From Streptomyces fumanus (GTDB lineage Bacteria > Actinomycetota > Actinomycetes > Streptomycetales > Streptomycetaceae), in assembly GCF_014655295.1 (NCBI RefSeq), contig NZ_BNBI01000002.1, positions 62,001-126,000 of the forward strand: 64,000 nucleotides of DNA. Direction: 5' to 3'. This document shows, piece after piece, positions 24,612 through 32,285 of the stretch. The position numbers and the translations under genes were made by a program. Below the pieces are notes generated by a model. That model ran no database searches. It saw only the letters and a program-made list of their open reading frames with translations, and was not told the DNA's origin. Every line of letters begins with the position of its first letter. Position 1 is the stretch's first letter.

Positions 24612-25115
24612 ATGCGCACCACCCGACCGTTCGGCCTCGTCGCCTGCGCCCTCGCGGCACTCCTCCTGACCGCCTGCTCCGACGAGGGCGGTGACGGGGG
24701 CGGCGGCAGCGACGACCGGGGCGCCACGGCCGCCTGCCGGCTCGCCAAGGCCGACGTGGACGTCGCGGCGAGCCCGGCGCCGGCCGCGGGCGACACCGGC
24801 ACCGTCACCGTGACCCTCACCAACCGGGGTTCGGCCTGCGTCCTCGACGGCTTCCCGGAGGTCACGCTCGTGACGGGCGACGCCACCGAGAAGCTCGGCC
24901 CGGACGAGGGCGCCTCCGCCCAGGAACTCCGCCTGGACCGGGACACGCCCGCCGCCTTCACCATCACCTACGTCCGGGGCGCCGCCGGGGACCCCGCCGT
25001 GAAGGAGGCCCGCTTCGCCCTGCCGGGTGCCGAGGGGACGCACGACCTGGAGTGGACGTACGGGTCGGTCGAGGGGAAGGCGACGGTGAGCGCGTTCGCC
25101 CCGGCGGGCGACTGA
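24612..25115 (+). CDS. DUF4232 domain lipoprotein
   Basis: The 167-residue protein has a clean type II signal peptide (MRTTRPFGLVACALAALLLTAC), then a DUF4232-like immunoglobulin fold (AACRLAKADVDVAASPAP; TVTVTLTNRGSACVLDGFPEVTLVTGD; FTITYVRGAAGD). The paired cysteines in TAACRL and SACVLDGFP probably form the family disulphide. Function unknown; it would be anchored on the outer face of the membrane. It follows the preceding lipoprotein gene by 80 bp on the same strand. Confidence 0.85.
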   Translation: MRTTRPFGLVACALAALLLTACSDEGGDGGGGSDDRGATAACRLAKADVDVAASPAPAAGDTGTVTVTLTNRGSACVLDGFPEVTLVTGDATEKLGPDEGASAQELRLDRDTPAAFTITYVRGAAGDPAVKEARFALPGAEGTHDLEWTYGSVEGKATVSAFAPAGD

Positions 25116-25207
25116 GGGGCGCGCCGACCGGGGCCGAGGGGGCCGGCGGGGATCGCCGGGGACCGGTGTGGCCCGGTGGAGGCCGGTCTGCGGCAGTGGA
25201 GGCCGGA

Positions 25208-26338
25208 CTACGGCAGTGGGCGCCGCGGCGTGACCTGGGCCCGGTCCGCCGCGCGGGAGCCCTCGGTCCAGCCCGCCGCGTCGGCGGTGCCGCGCAGCCG
25301 GGTCGTGGTCGTCGCCGGGAACATCCGTTCCAGGCGGTCGGCGACCGCGACCTCGCGGGAGGCCAGCACCGGCAGCAGGTCGTCGCTCACCGGCGCCTCG
25401 GCGGCGGCGCGCAGCCGGGTGCCGACGCGGTGCGCGTAGGCCGCCAGGAACGCCTGCCGGAAGCTCTTGGTCCGCTTCCTGCCGCCCGCCCGCTGGGCCG
25501 CCTCCGCCCTGGTCATCGCCGTCTCGGCCTGCACGAGCAGCGAGGTGTAGAGGAGTTCGACCGCCTGGAGGTCGCCCTCGAAACCGACCACCGTGGAGAA
25601 GCCGAACGGCTCGTTCCACACCGCCCGGCAGTGGTTGGCGTCGGCCACCGCGTCCAGCAGCACCGCCTTGGCCTGCTCGTACGGCGGTTCGACCCCGATC
25701 CGGCAGGCGCCGGGGGCGTCGGGCGCGGGCGCGCGGGCCGCCAGCAGCGCCTCGTCCACGCTGTACCGGGCCATCAGCTCCTGCGCCTTGGCGCTCAGCG
25801 CCTCCGCCTCCTCCGGATACCCGGTCGCCTCGGCCTTGGCCAGCAGGGCCCGGATACGGGCGAGCGAACGGGACTCCGCACCGGCCCCCGGCCCGGCCTC
25901 CGGGCGGGACCGCGGGCCGCCGGGTGCGTCGAGGGGTTCGAGGTCGGGCAGGCGCAGCAGCAGCCGGTAGAGCTCCAGTACGGCGGTGGCGTGCGCGAAC
26001 CGGTCGGGGCGCGCGGCCGGACCGGGCGCCGGCAGGGCGTCCACCTGCGCCGTCCAGCGGGGCCCGCGCGGCCGGTCGTGCGCCGCCTGCGCCCGGATCA
26101 GCTCGGCGGCCAGCCGCACATGGACGTCGTCCAGTTCCCGCCGCACGACCCGTACGACATCGGCGGGCTGCCAGTGCCGCCGCCAGGCCGCGGCCAGGAA
26201 CTCCTCGCCCCGCCGGGCCACCTCGGCGTCGGCCGCCGGGTCGGCCGCGAGCAGGGACGCCGCCGTGTCGAGGGCGGCGTCGGTGGTGTCGTACAGGGCG
26301 GTCCGGAAGGCGCGGTCGACGGTGCTGGGCGTGCTCAC
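25208..26338 (-). CDS. DUF2786 domain-containing protein
   Basis: Residues about 165-205 match DUF2786 (SLARIRALLAKAEATGYPEEAEALSAKAQELMARYSVDEALL), followed by the DUF7168-like second part (AVWNEPFGFSTVVGFEGDLQAVELLYTSLLVQAETAMTRAEA). The first 150 residues are helical and Ala/Arg-rich. The function of the family is unknown; it is common in actinomycetes and phages. Start GTG 26338, 376 residues. It is divergent from the ClpN-HTH gene, and two palindromic operators lie in the shared 93-bp gap. A 20-bp tandem duplication (25178-25217) sits across its stop codon. Confidence 0.85.
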   Translation of the reverse strand: MSTPSTVDRAFRTALYDTTDAALDTAASLLAADPAADAEVARRGEEFLAAAWRRHWQPADVVRVVRRELDDVHVRLAAELIRAQAAHDRPRGPRWTAQVDALPAPGPAARPDRFAHATAVLELYRLLLRLPDLEPLDAPGGPRSRPEAGPGAGAESRSLARIRALLAKAEATGYPEEAEALSAKAQELMARYSVDEALLAARAPAPDAPGACRIGVEPPYEQAKAVLLDAVADANHCRAVWNEPFGFSTVVGFEGDLQAVELLYTSLLVQAETAMTRAEAAQRAGGRKRTKSFRQAFLAAYAHRVGTRLRAAAEAPVSDDLLPVLASREVAVADRLERMFPATTTTRLRGTADAAGWTEGSRAADRAQVTPRRPLP

Positions 26339-26384
26339 CCCGCGATGGTGCCACGCCCGGCCCGACCGTCTCTCTCCCCTGGGT

Positions 26385-26401
26385 GTCAACCCGGGGTTGA
26401 C
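26385..26401. promoter_or_regulatory. Operator-like palindrome 1 upstream of the ClpN-HTH gene
   Basis: GTCAACC-CGG-GGTTGAC is a perfect 7-bp inverted repeat around a 3-bp centre, 31 bp before the start codon. Confidence 0.7.
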
Positions 26402-26412
26402 GCTCCGCCAAG

Positions 26413-26429
26413 CGCAACCTACGGTTGAC
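26413..26429. promoter_or_regulatory. Operator-like palindrome 2 upstream of the ClpN-HTH gene
   Basis: CGCAACC-TAC-GGTTGAC repeats the pattern of palindrome 1 with 5 of 7 matches in the left arm and a perfect right arm. The centres are 28 bp apart and this copy ends 2 bp before the ATG, overlapping the ribosome-binding region, so binding would block expression. Confidence 0.65.
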
Positions 26430-26431
26430 AC

Positions 26432-27211
26432 ATGTCGACCAACCCGAGCATCACGTCATCCGTACGCCTCGACGACCTGATCGCGGCCATCAAGAAGGTG
26501 CACGCCGAGCCGCTCGAACAACTCCAGGACGCCGTCATCGCCGGCGAGCACCTGGGGGAGGTCGCCGACCACCTCATCGGCCACTTCGTGGACCAGGCCC
26601 GGCGTTCCGGTGCCTCCTGGACGGAGATCGGCAGGAGGATGGGGGTCACCCGGCAGGCCGCCCAGAAGCGCTTCGTGCCCAAGGAGACCACCGACCTCGA
26701 CGCCGAGCAGGGCTTCAGCCGCTTCACGCCCCGCGCGCGCAACGTGGTGATGGCCGCGCACAACGAGGCCAAGGCCGCGCACAACGCCGAGGGCACCCCC
26801 GAGCACCTCGTCCTCGGACTCCTCCACGAACCCGACAGCCTCGCCTGCAAGGCGATCACCGCGCAGGGCGTCACCCTGGACGCGGTCCGCGAGGCGGCCC
26901 TCGCCGCGCTGCCGCCGGCCGCCGAGCAGGTCCCGGAGCTGGTGCCGTACGGCCCCGGCGCCAAGAAGGCCCTGGAACTCACCTTCCGCGAGGCCCTCCG
27001 CCTCGGCCACAACTACGTCGGCACGGAACACCTCCTCCTCGCCCTCCTCGAACACGAGAACGGCCAGGGCGTACTCAGCGGCGTCGGCCTCCAGAAGGCC
27101 GGGGTGGAGACGTACGTCGTCGAGATGCTGTCGAAGTTCCTGCAGTCCACGAAGGCGGGGACGGAGACGGGGACGCAGGCGGGAACCGAGGAGCACCCGG
27201 AGCCGAACTGA
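26432..27211 (+). CDS. HTH protein with ClpN (Clp amino-terminal) repeat domain
   Basis: Residues 1-90 hold an HTH (HFVDQARRSGASWTEIGRRMGVTRQAAQKRFV). The rest is a double Clp_N repeat (FSRFTPRARNVVMAAHNEAKAAHNAEGTPEHLVLGLLHE; GPGAKKALELTFREALRLGHNYVGTEHLLLALLEHENGQGVL), the part of ClpC/ClpA that recognises adaptors, without any AAA+ ATPase. It resembles a transcription factor or decoy that senses Clp substrates. The length is 259 residues and the C-terminal 20 residues are Gly/Thr/Glu low complexity. Two palindromes immediately upstream suggest autoregulation. Confidence 0.9.
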   Translation: MSTNPSITSSVRLDDLIAAIKKVHAEPLEQLQDAVIAGEHLGEVADHLIGHFVDQARRSGASWTEIGRRMGVTRQAAQKRFVPKETTDLDAEQGFSRFTPRARNVVMAAHNEAKAAHNAEGTPEHLVLGLLHEPDSLACKAITAQGVTLDAVREAALAALPPAAEQVPELVPYGPGAKKALELTFREALRLGHNYVGTEHLLLALLEHENGQGVLSGVGLQKAGVETYVVEMLSKFLQSTKAGTETGTQAGTEEHPEPN

Positions 27212-27295
27212 CAGCGGAACCGACAGCGGAGCTGACCGCGGAACCGATAGCAGAGCTGACCTCGGAACCGACCACGGAAGCGACACCCCGCCGCC
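27212..27295 (+). repeat. Degenerate tandem GGAACCGACAGCGGAGCTGAC repeats
   Basis: Units of the type CGGAACCGAYAGCRGAGCTGAC repeat about four times between the ClpN-HTH stop and the polymerase start. In one frame they would encode a (T/S)AEPTAEL repeat, but no start or ribosome site supports translation there. Confidence 0.6.
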
Positions 27296-27335
27296 TCGCA
27301 AGGCCATTGTCAGACCCTGCTGCGACACTCCCGGT

Positions 27336-29024
27336 ATGGCCGACCGGTGGGTGCTCGCCGTGGCCGAGGACGGCGGCGTGGAGGTCGCCCCCCTCGGCCC
27401 CGACGGGCTGCCCGCCGGGCCGGTGCGCCGGGAGCCCGGCCCCGCCAAGGCCGTCCGCGCCCGCCCGGAGGTCGCGCGGTGGGTGTGGCGGTCCACCGCC
27501 GAGGTCTATCCGCGCCTGCTCGCCGCGGGGGTGCGGGTGGAGCGGTGCTACGACATCGAGGACGCCGAGACCCTCCTGCTCGGCCACGAGGGGCGGTACG
27601 GGGAGCCGCGTTCGGCCGCCGCCGCCCTGGCCCGGCTGCGTGGCGGCCCGGTCCCGCCCGACCCGCCGCAGCGCGCCGCCGCACCGGGCGCGCAGTCGTC
27701 CCTGTTCGAGCCGGAGGGCGTCCCGCTGCCGCTGGCGGACCTGGTCGCCGTCTACGCCGAGCAGCAGCGCCGGCACGACCGCGCCGAGCACCCCGACCGG
27801 ATGCGGCTGCTGACGGCGAGCGAGTCGGCGGGGATGCTGATCGCCGCCGAGATGAACCGCGCGGGGCTGCCGTGGCGGGCCGACGTGCACCGCGAGGTCC
27901 TGCACGACCTGCTCGGCGAGCGGTACGCGGGCGGTGGCGAGCCGCGCCGGCTGGCCGAGCTGGCCGACGAGATCTCCGCCGCGTTCGGCCGCCGGGTCCG
28001 GCCCGATCTGCCGGCGGACGTGGTCAAGGCGTTCGCGGGGGCCGGCATCAGGATCCGCTCCACCCGCCGCTGGGAGATCGAGTCCGTCGACCACCCGGCG
28101 GTGAAACCGCTGATCGAGTACAAGAGGCTGTACCGGATCTGGGTCGCCCACGGCTGGTCCTGGCTCCAGGACTGGGTGCGGGACGGCCGGTTCCGCCCCG
28201 AGTTCCTGGCCGGCGGCACGGTGAGCGGACGCTGGGTGACCAACGGCGGAGGCGGCCTGCAGATCCCCAAGGTGATCCGCCGGGCCGTGGTCGCCGACCC
28301 GGGCTGGAAGCTGGTGGTCGCGGACGCCGACCAGATGGAACCGCGCGTGCTGGCCGCGATCTCCCGCGATCCCGGCCTGATGGAGGTCGCGGGCCGGGAG
28401 AGCGACCTCTACCAGTCCGTCTCCGACCGCGCCTTCGCGGGCGACCGCGACCAGGCCAAGCTCGCCGTGCTCGGCGCGGTCTACGGGCAGACCTCCGGCG
28501 ACGGCCTGAAGAACCTCGCCCTGCTCCGCCGCCGCTTCCCCCGGGCCGTGGCCTACGTCGACGACGCGGCCCGCGCGGGCGAGGAGGGCCGCCTGGTCCG
28601 CACCTGGCTCGGCCGCACCTGCCCACCGGCGGCCCGGCCGGGCGACGACCCCGGCGGAGAGGCGGGCCTGCCCCAGGAGGAGGCGCCCGACGGGCCGCAG
28701 CAGGACTGGGTGCCGGGTTACGCCTCGACGGACGCCCGCGCCCGGGGCCGTTTCGCCCGCAACTTCGTCGTCCAGGGCAGCGCGGCCGACTGGGCCCTGC
28801 TGATGCTGGCCGCCCTGCGCCGCGCCTGTGCGACGACCGCCGCGGAGCTGGTCTTCTTCCAGCACGACGAGGTCATCGTCCACTGCCCCGCGGCGGAAGC
28901 CGACGCGGTCGTCACGGCGATACGCGAGGCGGCCTCCCTGGCGGGCCGCCTCACCTTCGGCGACACCCCGGTCCGCTTCCCCTTCACCACAGCGGTGGTC
29001 GACTGCTACGCGGACGCCAAGTGA
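27336..29024 (+). CDS. Family A DNA polymerase (PolA-like, bifunctional exonuclease/polymerase type)
   Basis: This 562-residue protein is shorter than PolA and diverged. The palm motif A is VVADADQMEPRVLAAISRDPGLM (the canonical form is DYSQIELR), the O-helix region is DQAKLAVLGAVYGQTSG, and motif C is VFFQHDEVIVHCP with the catalytic His-Asp-Glu. The N-terminal 170 residues form a reduced exonuclease-like domain (WVLAVAEDGGVEVAPLG). From memory, S. coelicolor has the same second polymerase in this position (SCO3434). Its role is probably repair or lesion synthesis. The gene ends just before a bidirectional terminator and tRNA-Thr. Confidence 0.9.
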   Translation: MADRWVLAVAEDGGVEVAPLGPDGLPAGPVRREPGPAKAVRARPEVARWVWRSTAEVYPRLLAAGVRVERCYDIEDAETLLLGHEGRYGEPRSAAAALARLRGGPVPPDPPQRAAAPGAQSSLFEPEGVPLPLADLVAVYAEQQRRHDRAEHPDRMRLLTASESAGMLIAAEMNRAGLPWRADVHREVLHDLLGERYAGGGEPRRLAELADEISAAFGRRVRPDLPADVVKAFAGAGIRIRSTRRWEIESVDHPAVKPLIEYKRLYRIWVAHGWSWLQDWVRDGRFRPEFLAGGTVSGRWVTNGGGGLQIPKVIRRAVVADPGWKLVVADADQMEPRVLAAISRDPGLMEVAGRESDLYQSVSDRAFAGDRDQAKLAVLGAVYGQTSGDGLKNLALLRRRFPRAVAYVDDAARAGEEGRLVRTWLGRTCPPAARPGDDPGGEAGLPQEEAPDGPQQDWVPGYASTDARARGRFARNFVVQGSAADWALLMLAALRRACATTAAELVFFQHDEVIVHCPAAEADAVVTAIREAASLAGRLTFGDTPVRFPFTTAVVDCYADAK

Positions 29025-29047
29025 GCCGAGACCGCCACTGAACGGAA

Positions 29048-29080
29048 AAACCCAGCTCGGACACTGTCCGGGCTGGGTTT
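29048..29080. terminator. Bidirectional terminator between polymerase and tRNA-Thr
   Basis: AAACCCAGCTCGGAC (29048-29062) and GTCCGGGCTGGGTTT (29066-29080) form a 15-bp stem, with one G-T wobble and a 3-nt loop. T-tracts lie on both outer sides (GGGTTTTTCC on the minus strand), so it can stop both the polymerase gene and the tRNA. Confidence 0.85.
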
Positions 29081-29086
29081 GAGAAG

Positions 29087-29160
29087 AGCCGCCTTCGGGA
29101 TTCGAACCCGAGACCTACGCATTACGAGTGCGTTGCTCTGGCCATCTGAGCTAAGGCGGC
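29087..29160 (-). tRNA. tRNA-Thr (anticodon CGU)
   Basis: On the minus strand the acceptor GCCGCCT pairs with AGGCGGC. The D-arm begins AGCTCAGATGGCCAGAGC, the anticodon loop is CTCGTAA with anticodon CGT (reads ACG, Thr), and the T-arm is CGGGTTCGAATCCCG. CCA is not encoded. The length is 74 nt including the discriminator. Confidence 0.95.
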
Positions 29161-29222
29161 GCGCTGTCCGCACCATGGTGCGATCAGCAACGCGGTAAGT
29201 CTACACAGTTTCGAAGGGTGCT

Positions 29223-29257
29223 CCGTACCGGCCCCCGGCCCCTCGGGGGCGGTACGG
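29223..29257. terminator. Hairpin downstream of the tripeptidyl aminopeptidase gene
   Basis: CCGTACCG (29223-29230) pairs with CGGTACGG (29250-29257), extended inward by C/G runs with one bulge. It lies 25 bp beyond the stop of the minus-strand peptidase gene. Confidence 0.6.
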
Positions 29258-29281
29258 GGGCCGGGCCGGTGCCGCGTCCGG

Positions 29282-30856
29282 CTACGAGCAGCGCTTGCCG
29301 TCCGGTGGGACGGTGCCCCGCAGGAGGTAGGCGTTGATCGTGGAGTCGACGCAGGTGCTGCCGCGGCCGTAGGCGGTGTGGCCGTCGCCGTCGTAGGTCA
29401 GGAGGCGGCCGGAGGAGAGCTGGCGGGCCAGGGCGCGGGCCCACCGGTACGGGGTGGCGGGGTCGCGGGTGGTGCCGACCACGATGATCGGGGCGGCCCC
29501 GGCGGCGACGATGCGGTGCGGCTCACCGGAGGGCTGGACCGGCCAGTACGCGCAGGTCAGGGAGGCCCAGGCGAGGCCCTCGCCGAAGACGGGGGACGCC
29601 TTCTCGAAGTCGGGGAGCGCGTCGCGCACCTCGTCCGGGGTGGAGAAGGCGGCGGGGAGGTCGAGGCAGTTCACGGCGGCGTTGGCGGACATGAGGTTGC
29701 TGTAGCCGCCGTTGGGGTCGCGTTCGTAGTAGCTGTCGGACAGCGCGAGCAGTCCGGCGCCGTCGTTCTTCTTCGTCGCCGCGCCGAGCGCCTCGCGGAG
29801 CTGCTGCCAGGCACCCTCGTCGTACATCGCCGCGATCACGCCGGTGGTGGCCAGGGACTCGGTCAGCTCGCGGCCGGCCGCGTCGCCGGTGGGGAGCGGC
29901 CGGGCGTCGAGCTTCTGGAAGAACGCCGAGAGGTTCTCGCCGACCCGGGCGGGCGAGGTGCCCCTGCCGCCCAGCGGGCAGTCGGTCTGCCGGACGCAGT
30001 CCTCGGCGAACGACCGGAACGCGGTCTCGAAACCCGCCGTCTGCTCCAGGTTCAGCCGCCGGGCCGGCAGCGAGGGGTCCATCGCGCCGTCCAGCACCAG
30101 CCGGCCCGTCCGGTCCGGGAACAGCCCGGCGTACGTCGCCCCGAGGAAGGTGCCGTACGACGCTCCGACGTAGTTCAGCCTCTCGTCGCCGAGGACCGCC
30201 CGCAGCAGGTCCATGTCGCGGGCCGCCTCGACGGTCGACACATGGCGCAGCAGCTTCGGCGCCTTCGCACCGCAGCCCTCGGCGAACGTCTTGTACGCGT
30301 CGACGAGCCGCTCCGTCTCCCGCTCGTCGTCGGGGGTGATGTCGGTCTGGGTGTACGTGTCCATGGCGGGGCCGGTGAGGCATTCCACGGGCTCGCTGCG
30401 GGCCACGCCGCGCGGGTCGACGGCCACCATGTCGTAGCGGGCGCGGACCTCCTCCGGGTAGCCGATGCCCGCGTACTGCTGGAGGTAGCCGATCGCCGAG
30501 CCGCCCGGACCGCCCGGGTTGACCAGCAGCGACCCGAGCCGCTTCCCCGGTCCGGTGGCCTTCTTGCGGGCCACCGCGAGCCGTACGTCACCGCCGGCCG
30601 GCTCGGCGTAGTCCAGCGGTGCCTTCATCGTGGCGCACTGGAAGCCGGGGACGCCGCACTCCCGCCAGCTCAGCTTCTGCCCGTAGTACGGCGACAGCGC
30701 CGGCGGAGTGGCCCGCGGCAGGGCCGCCAGTGACGCTCCCGACGCCGAACTCGCGGAGGTCGAGGCGCCGTGCGCGGAGCAGGCGGTGGCCAGCAGCGCG
30801 GCGGCGACGAGGGCGAGACCGGTACGGGTTCTGCGATGAGTGCGCCTTGAGTACAT
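29282..30856 (-). CDS. Secreted tripeptidyl aminopeptidase-like alpha/beta hydrolase (lipoprotein)
   Basis: The 524-residue product begins with a lipoprotein signal (TGLALVAAALLATAC) and a Ser/Ala-rich linker. It matches the SlpD/Tap family of mycelium-associated peptidases: VNPGGPGGSAIGYL oxyanion loop, nucleophile GASYGTFLGATYAGL, acid VVGTTRDPATPY, His in GDGHTAYGRGSTCVD, and the C-terminal TAP-like domain with paired Cys. In Streptomyces these enzymes release tripeptides from N-termini of extracellular peptides. The start ATG at 30856 is at the N-terminus of an Arg-rich n-region (MYSRRTHRRTRT). Confidence 0.92.
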   Translation of the reverse strand: MYSRRTHRRTRTGLALVAAALLATACSAHGASTSASSASGASLAALPRATPPALSPYYGQKLSWRECGVPGFQCATMKAPLDYAEPAGGDVRLAVARKKATGPGKRLGSLLVNPGGPGGSAIGYLQQYAGIGYPEEVRARYDMVAVDPRGVARSEPVECLTGPAMDTYTQTDITPDDERETERLVDAYKTFAEGCGAKAPKLLRHVSTVEAARDMDLLRAVLGDERLNYVGASYGTFLGATYAGLFPDRTGRLVLDGAMDPSLPARRLNLEQTAGFETAFRSFAEDCVRQTDCPLGGRGTSPARVGENLSAFFQKLDARPLPTGDAAGRELTESLATTGVIAAMYDEGAWQQLREALGAATKKNDGAGLLALSDSYYERDPNGGYSNLMSANAAVNCLDLPAAFSTPDEVRDALPDFEKASPVFGEGLAWASLTCAYWPVQPSGEPHRIVAAGAAPIIVVGTTRDPATPYRWARALARQLSSGRLLTYDGDGHTAYGRGSTCVDSTINAYLLRGTVPPDGKRCS

Positions 30857-30966
30857 CCCGCGAGCGTAACGCTCGGCGACGGCACGAACGCTCTGCGTGT
30901 TCCATGTGCCTCGTACGAGTTACCTCCCGCTTGCTTTCCCGCGCCTTCTTTCCCGTGCCGGTCCGG

Positions 30967-32172
30967 TCAGCCCGCTCTGAGGGCCATCGTCATCGCCTCC
31001 ACCGCCAGCAGCGGCGCCACATTGCGGTCGAGGGCCTCGCGGCAGGCGTTGATCGCCTCGATGCGGCGCAGGGTGGACTCCGGGGTGCCGGCGCGGGCCA
31101 GTCGCTCCAGGGCGTCCTCCGCCTCGGCGTTGGCGATGGCGACCCGGGAGCCGAGCTGGAGGGCGAGGACATCGCGGTAGAACGCGGTGAGGTCGGTCAG
31201 CGCGACGTCCAGGCTGTCGCGCTGGGTGCGGGTCCGCCGCCGCTTCTGCTTGTCCTCCAGGTCCTTCATCACCCCCGCCGTGCCGCGCGGCATCCGGCCG
31301 CCCTGGCCCGCGCCCATCGCCGCCCTCAACTCCTCGGTCTCCTTGCCGTCCCGCTCCTCCGCGAGCCGCTTGGCGTCCTCGGCCGCCGCGTCCACCAGCT
31401 CCTGCGCGGCCTTCAGGGCGCCGCCGATCTCCTCGACCCGCAGCGGCAGCTTCAGTACGGCGGCCCGGCGCTCCCGGGCGGCCGGGTCGGTGGCCAGGCG
31501 GCGGGCCCGGTCGACATGGCCCTGGGTGGCGCGGGCCGCCGCGGCGGCGACCTCCGGCTCGACGCCCTCACGGCGTACCAGCATGTCGGCGACGGCCTCC
31601 ACCGAGGGCGTGCGCAGATTCAGGTGGCGGCAGCGGGAGCGGATGGTGGGCAGCACGTCCTCGATGGAGGGGGCGCACAGCAGCCACACCGTGCGGGGGG
31701 CCGGCTCCTCGACGGCCTTCAGGACGGCGTTGGCCGACTTCTCGTTCAGCCGCTCGGCGTCCTCGACGAGGATGACCTGCCAGCGGCCGTTCGCCGGGGA
31801 GGTGAAGGACTTGCGGACGGTGTCCCGCATGTCGTCGGCGAGGATCTGGGTGCCGATGGCGGCGACCGTGGTGACGTCCGCGTGGGTGCCGATCAGGGCG
31901 GTGTGGCAGCCGTCGCAGAAGCCGCAGCCGGGGACGCCGCCGAGCGCCCGGTCGGGGCTGACGCACTGGAGCGCGGCGGCGAAGGCCCGTGCCGTCTGCT
32001 CCCGTCCCGCGCCGGGCGGGCCGGTGAACAGCCAGGCGTGGGTCATCTTCGACGCCTCGGGCGGCGGGGCGTCGCTCGCTGCGGCCGTGACGAACGCGTC
32101 GGCGTCCCGGGCGGCGGCGGCGAGCTGCTCGCTCACCTTCTCCTGCCCGACCAGGTCGTCCCACACGCTCAT
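30967..32172 (-). CDS. holB: DNA polymerase III delta' subunit
   Basis: HolB is the stator of the clamp loader. The P-loop is the non-hydrolysing variant GPPGAGREQTA, with Arg in place of the catalytic Lys, as is usual for delta'. The zinc module (ALQCVSPDRALGGVPGCGFCDGC), the arginine-finger SRC motif (TIRSRCRHLNLR) and ILVEDAERLNEKSANAVLKAVEEP are all present. The protein is 401 residues. A lysine/arginine-rich insertion (DKQKRRRTRTQRDS) interrupts the C-terminal collar. The gene follows tmk on the same strand, a conserved actinobacterial arrangement, with a 113-bp gap between them. Confidence 0.96.
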   Translation of the reverse strand: MSVWDDLVGQEKVSEQLAAAARDADAFVTAAASDAPPPEASKMTHAWLFTGPPGAGREQTARAFAAALQCVSPDRALGGVPGCGFCDGCHTALIGTHADVTTVAAIGTQILADDMRDTVRKSFTSPANGRWQVILVEDAERLNEKSANAVLKAVEEPAPRTVWLLCAPSIEDVLPTIRSRCRHLNLRTPSVEAVADMLVRREGVEPEVAAAAARATQGHVDRARRLATDPAARERRAAVLKLPLRVEEIGGALKAAQELVDAAAEDAKRLAEERDGKETEELRAAMGAGQGGRMPRGTAGVMKDLEDKQKRRRTRTQRDSLDVALTDLTAFYRDVLALQLGSRVAIANAEAEDALERLARAGTPESTLRRIEAINACREALDRNVAPLLAVEAMTMALRAG

Positions 32173-32285
32173 GGGTCACCCCGTCCTTCCGTCGGATTGC
32201 GTCGCTCCACCCATTGTGCGGGCGGCCACTGACAACGGGCCCCGGCGCCACCGCCGGGGCCCGTCCGGGCGGGTCGACGACCAGG

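Noticed and set aside
27212..27335. Continuation of the ClpN-HTH protein through a +1 shift into the AEPTAEL repeat
   Set aside because: The stop at 27209-27211 is clear, the protein is already full length and no slippery site is visible.
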